18,298 bases of DNA, from assembly GCA_002790635.1 (NCBI GenBank), contig PFVN01000077.1, positions 1 through 18,298 of the forward strand. The letters are read 5' to 3'. Shown piece after piece: positions 7,797 to 14,146 of the stretch (the stretch's first letter is position 1; each line of letters begins with the position of its first letter). A program made the translations under genes and the position numbers. Source of the DNA: Candidatus Moranbacteria bacterium CG_4_9_14_3_um_filter_42_9 (GTDB lineage Bacteria > Patescibacteriota > Minisyncoccia > Moranbacterales > UBA2206). The notes beneath the pieces are model-generated. The model did not search any database, had not been told where the DNA came from, and saw only the letters and a list, made by a program, of their open reading frames with translations.

Positions 7797-7817
7797 AATA
7801 CTTAAGTGATTATTTTT

Positions 7818-8024
7818 TTATTTTCCCCAATGGATACCGTTCCAGACTCTTTCGTGACCATAATAGATGAGTGTGCTCAAAAAATTGGTCGCCAGCATTA
7901 CACCGAAAGCTATGTCATAGCGGCGGGTGATGGCAAAAACTACAACAAAATCAGCCACCATGATTGTGGCGCGGAACGTGATGGCTTTGACGAAAGAGCG
8001 CGTATTTTTTTCCTGAAAAAACAT
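7818..8024 (-). CDS. DUF2061 family small membrane protein
   Basis: The 68-residue protein fits the DUF2061 layout. It opens with RSFVKAITFR, has two hydrophobic helices (about 18-34 and 40-55), and ends with the conserved YYGHERVWNGIHWGK. Family members are small inner-membrane proteins of unknown function. In some genomes they sit next to sulfate-assimilation genes, which is not the case here. The gene lies between the exported metallopeptidase and the DsbB-like gene. The ATG follows an A-rich run without a Shine-Dalgarno sequence. Confidence 0.85.
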   Translation of the reverse strand: MFFQEKNTRSFVKAITFRATIMVADFVVVFAITRRYDIAFGVMLATNFLSTLIYYGHERVWNGIHWGK

Positions 8025-8072
8025 GCTTTTTTTTTTGAATATTTTGTTTATACTTTAAACTGCAGAAATTTC

Positions 8073-8534
8073 CTAGCGACCTTCATTAGTTCTTTTCAGA
8101 TAAAATCCGATCCGGTCCGGATCGGTTACCGTTTTCCAAACAGCCGCAATCAGGCCGATTGGATCTTTGAATCCAGGAACGAGGTTGGCTCGGATTTCTC
8201 GTCCTATCCAGCCGCCCCAAGTTGCCTTATCTTGCAGATGATAAAGTTCATGCGCTTTCACAAATTTTTTTACCCGCGGCGGCAAGTCCTCTCGGATGAT
8301 CGCCCGACCCGATCCGTTATAGCCAAAGGCTGGATAAATCGCTTCTTTGGGGACGTATTCCACGAAATATTGCTGGCCGTTGATCGTGACAGTTTCAATC
8401 GAATTTTGGAACAACGGCGGCAGAGCTTGAGCTTTTTTTACCGGCGTTGCTAGAATAAACAGGCTAAAAATAAAGAATCTCACAATCACTGTGATTAATA
8501 ATGAATGTCCGCTATTTTTTGGAGAGCTTGGCAT
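8073..8534 (-). CDS. Exported HExxH zinc metallopeptidase-like protein
   Basis: The 153-residue protein has a signal peptide or anchor at about 11-38, ending in AQA. The zinc motif KAHELYHLQDK has H95, E96 and H99. A glutamate 14 residues further on, in GREIRAN (E113), could be the third ligand, which is the gluzincin pattern. The domain is small, about 100 residues. Related small HELYH proteins act as predicted extracytoplasmic peptidases of unknown substrate. The gene is 24 bp downstream of the DxDxDG protein gene and belongs to the same run. The zincin call rests on the motif and spacing. A non-peptidase metal-binding role cannot be excluded. Confidence 0.7.
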   Translation of the reverse strand: MPSSPKNSGHSLLITVIVRFFIFSLFILATPVKKAQALPPLFQNSIETVTINGQQYFVEYVPKEAIYPAFGYNGSGRAIIREDLPPRVKKFVKAHELYHLQDKATWGGWIGREIRANLVPGFKDPIGLIAAVWKTVTDPDRIGFYLKRTNEGR

Positions 8535-8558
8535 AAATCGTTATTTAAAATGGAACAG

Positions 8559-8879
8559 CTATTTTATGATCTTGTCTCCCGGCGCGGGTTTTAGCGGATC
8601 ATATCCGTTGGCAATCTCTTCTCCATCCTTAAACCCGTCTCCGTCCGTATCTTGCTTAGTGGGATCGGTGCCATAAACTTTTTCCTGCTCGTCAGTCAGG
8701 CCATCGTTATCCATATCCGTTATGACAACTGTTTTAGTGTTTTCTATCTTAGGAGACGCAGTTTCAACTGCCGGGCTATCTCCCTGGCGTGATTTGAAAA
8801 AAAACACTGCCGCAGTGGCAATGGCGGACAACAGAATAAAAATGATGATGCTTATTAGGATGATTCTTTTTTTATCCAT
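8559..8879 (-). CDS. Membrane-anchored DxDxDG (thrombospondin type 3-like) calcium-binding protein
   Basis: The 106-residue protein has an N-terminal membrane anchor (about 5-28) and a short S/T/P linker. Two calcium-loop motifs follow: D55-M-D57-N-D59-G with D63/E64, and D77-T-D79-G-D81-G with D85/E87. The segment between them, YGTDPTKQD, is the usual link of thrombospondin type 3-like repeats. Such loops bind calcium and stiffen extracellular stalks, and short anchored versions are common in Patescibacteria. It is the first gene after a predicted promoter at 8899-8928, so it probably leads the run down to the DsbB-like gene. No catalytic domain is present; a partner-binding or structural role is likely. 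Confidence 0.82.
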   Translation of the reverse strand: MDKKRIILISIIIFILLSAIATAAVFFFKSRQGDSPAVETASPKIENTKTVVITDMDNDGLTDEQEKVYGTDPTKQDTDGDGFKDGEEIANGYDPLKPAPGDKIIK

Positions 8880-8898
8880 TTTTGTTTTTTATATTTCT

Positions 8899-8928
8899 AT
8901 TTTATCACCGAAAGATTTTTTTATCCAA
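8899..8928 (-). promoter_or_regulatory. Extended -10 promoter for the 8879-7260 gene run
   Basis: Minus-strand TTGGAT (8928-8923), an 18-nt spacer ending in GTGA, then TAAAAT (8904-8899). The TG one base before the -10 makes an extended -10. The -35 box matches consensus at three of six positions only. Confidence 0.5.
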
Positions 8929-8955
8929 TTTTTCGGGAAGAAAAGTTCGCACATT

Positions 8956-8983
8956 AAAAAAACCGTCCTAGTGTCTAGGGCGG
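8956..8983 (-). terminator. Rho-independent terminator overlapping the stop codon of the 98-aa CxxC gene
   Basis: Minus-strand CCGCCCTAG (8983-8975) pairs with CTAGGACGG (8971-8963) around a 3-nt loop with one mismatch, and seven T residues follow. The TAG stop of the upstream gene is the last three bases of the 5' arm, so the terminator is packed directly onto the coding end. Confidence 0.88.
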
Positions 8984-9271
8984 CTGGTTCTTGGCGCGGT
9001 TGGCCTTCAATTTTTTCAGGCGGTGCGGATTGAACAAAGATTTTTGCTGGTCTTCCCTGTCGAGACCGCTCTCGCCGGGAGCGCACACTCTCACCTTTTT
9101 GGCATCCCTAATTTCGGCAGTCAACTGGCTGTTTTTCGCCTGACAGGAAGGACAGATCCTGGGGACGGGTACAACGCGATTCAATGAATCGGGATTGCTG
9201 GGCCGCGGAGGCAACTCTTGGCACAGCGGGCAATACGCTACCCGTGTATACGGGTCAATATGCGTTTCCAT
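8975..9271 (-). CDS. Small protein with two CxxC pairs (zinc-ribbon-like), function unknown
   Basis: I place the start at the ATG at 9271, giving 98 residues, because GGGAGGT lies 5 nt upstream; a longer frame from 9352 has no such site. The protein begins METHIDPYTRVAYCPLC. Its two CxxC pairs, CPLC (residues 14-17) and CPSC (41-44), could hold one zinc ion. The C-terminal third is basic (KKLKANRAKNQ) and could touch nucleic acid. The start lies 17 bp inside the end of the preceding CxxC gene, so translation is probably coupled. Third codon positions look richer in G and C than in neighbouring envelope genes. No family was recognised. A terminator begins at the stop codon. Confidence 0.75.
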   Translation of the reverse strand: METHIDPYTRVAYCPLCQELPPRPSNPDSLNRVVPVPRICPSCQAKNSQLTAEIRDAKKVRVCAPGESGLDREDQQKSLFNPHRLKKLKANRAKNQPP

Positions 9272-9587
9272 GTTTACCTCCCATCTCTTTTTTGACCCTT
9301 TTCCTGTCCCGACCGATAAAATCCCGGAGGGTAGTTTGTCGATCTTCCGCATTCTGGCCGCTCATGCCGAACGGAATTTTTTTGACCTTGCCTTCCTTTT
9401 TCAGGTTCGCAATTTTTTGCTCGAAGATGGGCTGGCACTTTTTGCACCGCCTTATTTTTATTCTCCGTTTCACCGGTCCACTATTTTCTGAGTCTAGAAA
9501 TAGCTCCTCGACTTCGTAGGCAACTTCCTGGATAAACCCGTGGCAATCTCCGCATCTTTCCTCATCGATGATCACGATTCTGCCCAT
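9255..9587 (-). CDS. Small protein with CGDC and CKKC pairs, function unknown
   Basis: The 110-residue protein has two CxxC pairs, RCGDCHG (C12, C15) and RRCKKCQ (C48, C51). They could form a zinc ribbon or, as C-G-D-C, a redox centre. A strongly basic C-terminal half follows (KKIPF, RDRKRVKKE). AAGGAGG lies 6 nt before the ATG at 9587 and fixes the start. It is the middle gene of a three-gene operon, 15 bp after the membrane protein gene and overlapping the next CxxC gene by 17 bp. I do not recognise the family. A cytoplasmic nucleic-acid-associated role is possible from the charge alone. Confidence 0.75.
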   Translation of the reverse strand: MGRIVIIDEERCGDCHGFIQEVAYEVEELFLDSENSGPVKRRIKIRRCKKCQPIFEQKIANLKKEGKVKKIPFGMSGQNAEDRQTTLRDFIGRDRKRVKKEMGGKHGNAY

Positions 9588-9602
9588 GCGCTGCCTCCTT
9601 TT

Positions 9603-10130
9603 TTAGCCTTCGAAATTTTCCAAGTCTTCGTCAGTCAGCGGCTGGATTTCTTTTTGCTTATATAAAAGGTACAGATACACTAAATATATAATCACTCCAA
9701 GTTTCAAAATATACAGCGGAAACCAGATATTCTGGTGGCAAGTGTCCCAAATATACCAACCCCAAAGAGCCAACAGCGTGTAGAGACTTTCCCAAAACCA
9801 ATGTAAACTGTCTGATTTTTCGAAATCATAAAACAGATTAAAAAACAGGAGAAACAGATAGGCCGCCAAAAGAAAGATCCACAGCTCGCCGGGAAGCGTG
9901 GTGCAAAACGGAATGATATTGTCACCATCTCTCACTACTATGGCCGCTTCCGAGTCGATCCGCGGAGAAAAATCATCGGAAATTTTCATATCGCTCGGTC
10001 CGATAAGTTTGAGCATGCTGGAGCTGGACGACGGCACGAAAAAAATGTCCATCACAAAAAGCCCAAAAAAAACCACGAGAGCCAGCGGCAGAGCTATTCT
10101 TTTGATAAATTTTTGTCTGGGGGTAAGCAT
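9603..10130 (-). CDS. Hypothetical membrane protein, about four transmembrane segments
   Basis: The 175-residue protein has a hydrophobic segment at about 12-32. An extracytoplasmic-looking loop of about 48 residues follows, containing a serine run and ending near FCTTLPGE. Three more membrane segments lie at about 82-102, 112-130 and 135-158, and an acidic tail follows (LTDEDLENFEG). Two cysteines (about 76 and 131) lie near membrane edges. No family was recognised. It is the first gene of an operon with two CxxC proteins and is driven by a perfect consensus promoter with a very short leader, which suggests strong, steady expression. No Shine-Dalgarno sequence is seen before its ATG, in contrast to its two downstream partners. 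Confidence 0.75.
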   Translation of the reverse strand: MLTPRQKFIKRIALPLALVVFFGLFVMDIFFVPSSSSSMLKLIGPSDMKISDDFSPRIDSEAAIVVRDGDNIIPFCTTLPGELWIFLLAAYLFLLFFNLFYDFEKSDSLHWFWESLYTLLALWGWYIWDTCHQNIWFPLYILKLGVIIYLVYLYLLYKQKEIQPLTDEDLENFEG

Positions 10131-10155
10131 ATCTATAGCTCAAGTATAACAGAGC

Positions 10156-10184
10156 ATTATAGCCAGCTATTTATAAAATGTCAA
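10156..10184 (-). promoter_or_regulatory. Perfect consensus sigma70 promoter (TTGACA-17-TATAAT)
   Basis: Minus-strand TTGACA (10184-10179), exactly 17 nt, then TATAAT (10161-10156). Both boxes match the consensus at all positions. Transcription would start near 10149, about 19 nt before the ATG of the membrane protein gene. Confidence 0.88.
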
Positions 10185-10230
10185 TGCGCTTATGCATATT
10201 TACTGATCAATCCTGGCGTAGTTTTTTAGC

Positions 10231-10264
10231 AAACAAAAAAACTCCTTTTTGTAATCGGAGTTTT
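10231..10264 (-). terminator. Rho-independent terminator after the large surface-protein operon
   Basis: Minus-strand AAAACTCC (10264-10257) and GGAGTTTT (10245-10238) form a stem around an 11-nt loop, followed by a T-rich tail (TTTGTTT). It starts 17 bp after the stop at 10281. Confidence 0.75.
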
Positions 10265-10280
10265 CTGCCTGGCTGCCAGC

Positions 10281-10487
10281 TCAGTCTTTCAAGACCCTGC
10301 CTCTTTCCCATTTCCAATAAACCAGATAGTGCGCGAGGGTGATGAGCGCAATGAGCGCTAGCCACCAATAATACCTTTCTTCATCGCGAAAAGCCCACCA
10401 AAAAACAACCGCGGTTACCGACGCTAAAATAGGAATGAGATAAATTCTAACTATTTTACGTTTCTTCTCCATCCAATTTAAATTCAA
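10281..10487 (-). CDS. Small two-helix membrane protein, function unknown
   Basis: The protein is 63-68 residues long and consists of two hydrophobic segments (about 14-31 and 39-57 in the longer form). They are joined by a charged turn, RDEERYYWW, and end in KWERGRVLKD. It starts 6 bp after the 937-residue surface protein and precedes the terminator, so the two are probably co-transcribed. The start is uncertain. A TTG at 10487 has AGGAG 13 nt upstream, while the ATG at 10472 (residue 6) has no site at a normal distance. No family was recognised. It may be an accessory membrane partner of the surface protein, by position only. Confidence 0.6.
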   Translation of the reverse strand: MNLNWMEKKRKIVRIYLIPILASVTAVVFWWAFRDEERYYWWLALIALITLAHYLVYWKWERGRVLKD

Positions 10488-10493
10488 TTATTT

Positions 10494-13307
10494 TTATTGT
10501 CTCCTTTTCGGAAAAATTGACCAGTTGAGCGTCAGATAATAAGCGGCCGCGGCCAGCATCCAGATCCAGATCGGCAAGGTCAAGAGGCGCATAGTTTCAT
10601 CTCCCAAAACTTTCCCCGGCTCCACCGTTTCCGCGGCACTGGCAGTTGGAACAATTTCTTCACCGACTCCGTTCCAAATAGCCGCCAGAAACACTTCGAT
10701 GCCGGCCGTTACTTTCCGGCTTTCCACTTTGTCCCCGGCCGCGTCCAACGCTTCCGCTGAAGCGGTGTGTTCATAGAGACCCGGCTGAATGCTCTCATTG
10801 ACTGCGACTTGATATTCAATCAGCGCCCCTTGTCCTTTTTTAAGTTTGTCTATCGTCCAGACATATTCCACCATTTTTGCTCCGTTCGGATCTTGGATTT
10901 TTTCCTTAACTTCAATATTGTAAAGGGTGTGCTTGCTGGGATTTTTTACCGTGATGGCATGATTTATAATGCTGCCGGATGAAACTGGTCCGGCGTCGTC
11001 AGTCCTTTTTATTTTTAATTCTGAATTAAGGGAATTGGATTCCCCGTCAAAAATGGTTATTTGCGGTTCCTCCGGGAAAACGACTCCGGTGCTAACGCTG
11101 GCTGAATTATTGCCCGTCTCCGGTTCCTTGGTGCTGGTTCTGGTCCCGACCACGCTTTGCAAGCTCTCCACGGTCTCGGGAATATTCGGATCTACCGCCA
11201 CCACGACTCGCACCGCCTTTTCTTCACCCGGATTGAGACCGGAAAAACTCCAGGCTAAATCCTGTCCATTTACGGCCGCGCCTGAACTATCTGACTGATA
11301 GGCAACTTGATCCGGTAAAGAAAGCATCAGGCCAGCATCGTCCGCTTTGGCTTTTCCGTTATTTTTATACCTGATTGTGTAAGTCAGTTCGTCGCCGGGC
11401 ATTACCGTGTTTTTGTCGCCGGAGAGGGAAACGGCCAGGTCCGGATAGGCAAATTCCACATCCCCTTTCCAGGACCCAAAAATATTGACGATACCGAACA
11501 TCCAATTATTGCCGACGATGTTGGTGTTGATGAAATTGACCACTCGGGAAACCGCGCTGGCGTTGCCGGTCTGGATTGTCGCTTCTCCCCCCTCTCCGTT
11601 AATGTTGTTCCCGCCGGTATTGGCCGAGGTTTCCACATTATTAACAATCGTAGCGCTGTTGCGATTTTCTACGGTTAGTGTTCCGCTCGATGTCAGATTG
11701 TTTCCATCCGTTCCAAAATCGTAACTATAGACATTTTCCATTTCACCGGTCTCGGCATTCCAGTTGAGCACGCTGCCCATCCAGGAACCCATATTATTGA
11801 CTACCAGAAAAAACCAATTGTTGTCGACAATATTGGTGTTGACGATATTTTTCACGTTAGTGCCGGCATAAGCGTCACCGGTCTCTATGGTGGCATCCCC
11901 GCTGCTACTGATGGAGTTTTCTCCGGTTGAAGCAACTGCGCCCACATTGTTTTGAATGTCAGCGCTGTTGCTGTTGGAAACTTCAGTGGGATTACCAAGA
12001 CACCCGTTTCCGCAGACCGATCCGGGCAGAGTCAGAAGTCCCGCTCCCGGCACAACCAGGTTGCCCACCCAGTTGCCGAAAACATTAACGACCGCAAACA
12101 GCCAGTTATTGCCGACGATGTTGAGATTAGCCAGATTGACCACGTTGGCAATGGCGGTCGCGTCGCCGGTCTGAATTTCGGCGCCGGACTGATCGCTTTC
12201 GTATCCATCAGAACCGGTTTCAATCGTATTGTTCCCGCTGTTAGCGTCCACGACCACATTATTAGTGATCACCGCCGAATTATCATTTATAATATTGAGC
12301 GCGCCGAGCGCCGATTGGTTGCCTTCATTCAAGGTTTGGGCGCTGTCCAGTAAAGTATAAAAAGTATCCAAAAGATTGACGTCGCCCGTGTAATCGCCGG
12401 TGATGTTCTGGGTGGAATTGGCGCCGTTGTCCGTAATTATGTTGATATTGACTTCATTGACCACATCCGCCACCGCCAGAGCTTCGCCGGTCTCTATGAC
12501 AGCGGCCGGATCGGCGGGAGTTTCCGAATTTGACTCATCCGCCGGAGTGTCGGCTGGACTGGTGTTTGTTTCAGTGGAATTATCCCTCCCCCCAGGCGCT
12601 GGATTTTCTTCCGTCAGAGAGGCGTTTTCCGGATTGATACTTTCCGGCTCAGTGGCTACTGTCTCAGTTTGAAGAGTCGGATCCGCAACGGGTTCACCAA
12701 TCGCGTTGTTGCCGGTATCAGCCGTGGCAGTGACATCATTTTGGGCTGTCGCGTCATTGGTGTTTTCTACCGTGACTTCCGGGCAAGTTTCTGGACAAGG
12801 ACTGCTCGGAGCTTCCGGATCGGTATTTTCGGTTCCGCTGGTATCGGCCGGACAGGCGCAAGAAACAGGGTCCTCTGAACCGGCCGGAGAAGATGTTTGG
12901 GTGAGTGAATCTTCCGGCGCGGCTAAAGTTTCTGTTGAAGCTGCTTCAGCCGGTATGCCGGTATCGGCGGCTGTGTCAGCTGCAGTGCCGGCCGTTGTAT
13001 CATCCGTTGCGCCAGTTGCTCCAGTTGCTCCATCGTCTGAAGAAGTGCCTGCGGAAGAAGAATCTCCGGTAGAGGAAGCGTCATCCTCAGAAGTGTCGTC
13101 CGCAGAAGTGTCATCAGACGTATCTTCGGCCGCTGGAGTAATAGTTACCACTTCCGTCGCTGGTTCAGTGGAAACTTCCTGGGCTACGGCGACCGAAAAC
13201 GGCAGCAACTGGTAAAAGACCATCGTGCCGATCAAAAGCCAAGCGATCAAAGACGAAAACCAATCTTTTTTCCTGCCGGCTATTCTGTTGTGGTCGGATG
13301 CTTTCAT
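10494..13307 (-). CDS. Giant surface protein: acidic linker, four TGDA-type repeats, two DUF11-like domains, C-terminal anchor
   Basis: The 937-residue protein is exported through residues 18-43 and probably held by a C-terminal segment at 911-928 followed by KRRQ. Residues 44-180 are low-complexity and rich in D, S, T, A and P, with a short cysteine cluster at 150-175. The repeat module is an NNV-like strand, then A-x-TG-x-N, then I-x-TGDA-x-x-x-x-V-x-N-x-x-N-x-NIV. It occurs at about 180-290 (split by a linker), 337-415, 441-512 and 543-614. Three copies continue into NNW-x-F-x-V-V-N-x-x-G-x-W. Residues 622-742 and 757-870 read as DUF11-like beta domains (LTYTIRYKNNG; HAITVKNPS). The pattern suggests a stacked beta fold extended from the cell surface. 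The linked genes at 13431 and 14147 carry the same module. Function is unknown; adhesion or a surface layer is an inference. Confidence 0.88.
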   Translation of the reverse strand: MKASDHNRIAGRKKDWFSSLIAWLLIGTMVFYQLLPFSVAVAQEVSTEPATEVVTITPAAEDTSDDTSADDTSEDDASSTGDSSSAGTSSDDGATGATGATDDTTAGTAADTAADTGIPAEAASTETLAAPEDSLTQTSSPAGSEDPVSCACPADTSGTENTDPEAPSSPCPETCPEVTVENTNDATAQNDVTATADTGNNAIGEPVADPTLQTETVATEPESINPENASLTEENPAPGGRDNSTETNTSPADTPADESNSETPADPAAVIETGEALAVADVVNEVNINIITDNGANSTQNITGDYTGDVNLLDTFYTLLDSAQTLNEGNQSALGALNIINDNSAVITNNVVVDANSGNNTIETGSDGYESDQSGAEIQTGDATAIANVVNLANLNIVGNNWLFAVVNVFGNWVGNLVVPGAGLLTLPGSVCGNGCLGNPTEVSNSNSADIQNNVGAVASTGENSISSSGDATIETGDAYAGTNVKNIVNTNIVDNNWFFLVVNNMGSWMGSVLNWNAETGEMENVYSYDFGTDGNNLTSSGTLTVENRNSATIVNNVETSANTGGNNINGEGGEATIQTGNASAVSRVVNFINTNIVGNNWMFGIVNIFGSWKGDVEFAYPDLAVSLSGDKNTVMPGDELTYTIRYKNNGKAKADDAGLMLSLPDQVAYQSDSSGAAVNGQDLAWSFSGLNPGEEKAVRVVVAVDPNIPETVESLQSVVGTRTSTKEPETGNNSASVSTGVVFPEEPQITIFDGESNSLNSELKIKRTDDAGPVSSGSIINHAITVKNPSKHTLYNIEVKEKIQDPNGAKMVEYVWTIDKLKKGQGALIEYQVAVNESIQPGLYEHTASAEALDAAGDKVESRKVTAGIEVFLAAIWNGVGEEIVPTASAAETVEPGKVLGDETMRLLTLPIWIWMLAAAAYYLTLNWSIFPKRRQ

Positions 13308-13338
13308 GAATTACTTTATCGTTTATAATTTTGCTTTT

Positions 13339-13424
13339 TGTCATCTCGAGCCCCGCTATTCAGCGGGGTAAACTCCGCGAGAGATCTAATTCTGTTAGAT
13401 TCCTCCACTCCGGTCGGAATGACA
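13339..13424. repeat. GTCAT...ATGAC intergenic palindromic repeat with inner hairpins
   Basis: TGTCAT at 13339-13344 and ATGACA at 13419-13424 bound an 86-bp element with CTCGAG-like and GGTCGGA-like inner flanks. Inside are CCCCGC/GCGGGG (13351-13368) and ATCTAA/TTAGAT (13384-13400). It resembles the widespread intergenic repeat reading GTCATTCCGA...GGAATCT. It fills the space between the 169-aa and 937-aa TGDA genes. On the plus strand the end runs into a T-rich tract. Confidence 0.7.
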
Positions 13425-13430
13425 ATTTTT

Positions 13431-13940
13431 TTAGCTAAACAGAAAAAATATTTTTTTGAAAAAATTTTCCAGCGCGTCATCGATGGCGTTGGTCACTCGT
13501 GCGACGACGCCCGTTGGTTTTGTCACCACATCTTCCATGCCGACCAGATCATCTCCTTCCGATGTCTGGTTAGTCTCAACATCCACGCTGGCGCTGGCAC
13601 CGTCTTCGGAAACTTCTTTTTGAATGTTAATGTCTTCCTCGCCGAAACTTTCCGTATTAATTTCCACTTTTTTTCCGTTCACCTCGGCGCTGACATCTGT
13701 CTGGATGCTGGTTTCACCGGCCGTACCGTTCGTTTCGGTTTTAACGCTCGCTTTGGCGCTGGCGCTTCCGGTTTCAATATTTTCGCCGGAATTCCCGCCG
13801 CTCGTGTTGGCACTGGAACGGATATTATTATTGATGGTAGTGTTAGTATTTTTGGCTTGAACGGAAATTGCTCCGGCCAAAAACACTATGGCGACCACCA
13901 AACTGGCTTGAAATATTCTGTTGGAAAGAATTTTTTTCAT
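13431..13940 (-). CDS. Exported protein with one degenerate TGDA-type repeat
   Basis: I place the start at the ATG at 13940, giving 169 residues, because it begins a clean signal peptide (MKKILSN, hydrophobic 10-27, ending VQA-K). The frame stays open upstream to a GTG at 14069, but that would read through an inverted repeat. The mature part begins NTNTTINNNIRSSANT and contains GENIETGSASAKASV (residues 52-66), a variant of the TGDA module of its neighbours. An acidic S/T/E-rich region follows to about 140. The last 25 residues form an amphipathic to hydrophobic end, FFKKIFFLFS, that could hold it to the membrane. No cysteines remain in the mature protein. It lies between two other genes with the same module. 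Function is unknown; a minor surface subunit or anchor is an inference. Confidence 0.75.
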   Translation of the reverse strand: MKKILSNRIFQASLVVAIVFLAGAISVQAKNTNTTINNNIRSSANTSGGNSGENIETGSASAKASVKTETNGTAGETSIQTDVSAEVNGKKVEINTESFGEEDINIQKEVSEDGASASVDVETNQTSEGDDLVGMEDVVTKPTGVVARVTNAIDDALENFFKKIFFLFS

Positions 13941-14076
13941 CCCGGTAGTAGAATTTCGACAATTTATGCATAAATTGCGAAGTTTCTGTTTTTTGTTTTT
14001 TAGCCAGTTAGTGACTATTGAATATTTCTTCGTCCTTAGAGTCCCATGGGGACTCGGTCGAAATTTCACTACCGGG
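13941..14076. repeat. 136-bp element bounded by 20-bp imperfect inverted repeats, abutting a start codon
   Basis: The left arm (13941-13960) and right arm (14057-14076) match at 18 of 20 positions as inverted repeats beginning CCCGGTAGT. Inside are GAGTCCC/GGGACTC (14039-14055) and the perfect palindrome CAATTTATGCATAAATTG (13960-13977). Both ends are flanked by the triplet CAT, which could be a 3-bp target duplication. The left CAT is the reverse complement of the ATG of the 169-aa gene. It may be a MITE-like insertion or a folded mRNA leader. Confidence 0.6.
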
Positions 14077-14087
14077 CATATTTATTT

Positions 14088-14146
14088 TTTACGGTGGATT
14101 TGGGAGGGCGGCACGTTCCCGCCCCCGCCAAATTCCGATCCGTAAA
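14088..14146. repeat. 59-bp GC-rich imperfect palindrome abutting a stop codon
   Basis: TTTACGG (14088-14094) pairs with CCGTAAA (14140-14146), and 14098-14111 pairs with 14119-14133 with about one mismatch and one bulge. It starts one base after the TAG stop of the 155-aa gene. It lacks a T-run on the minus strand, so it may protect or process mRNA rather than terminate it. Confidence 0.65.

Noticed and set aside
7806..8453. 215-codon plus-strand frame
   Set aside because: It lies opposite the DUF2061 and HELYH genes, which are recognisable; it has no domain of its own.
8889..9086. 65-codon minus-strand frame overlapping the terminator at 8956-8983
   Set aside because: It lies in another frame of the 98-aa CxxC gene and would read through a strong terminator.
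12706..13215. 169-codon plus-strand frame rich in V, S and A
   Set aside because: It is the antisense of the acidic low-complexity linker of the 937-aa protein; repeated codons keep it open.
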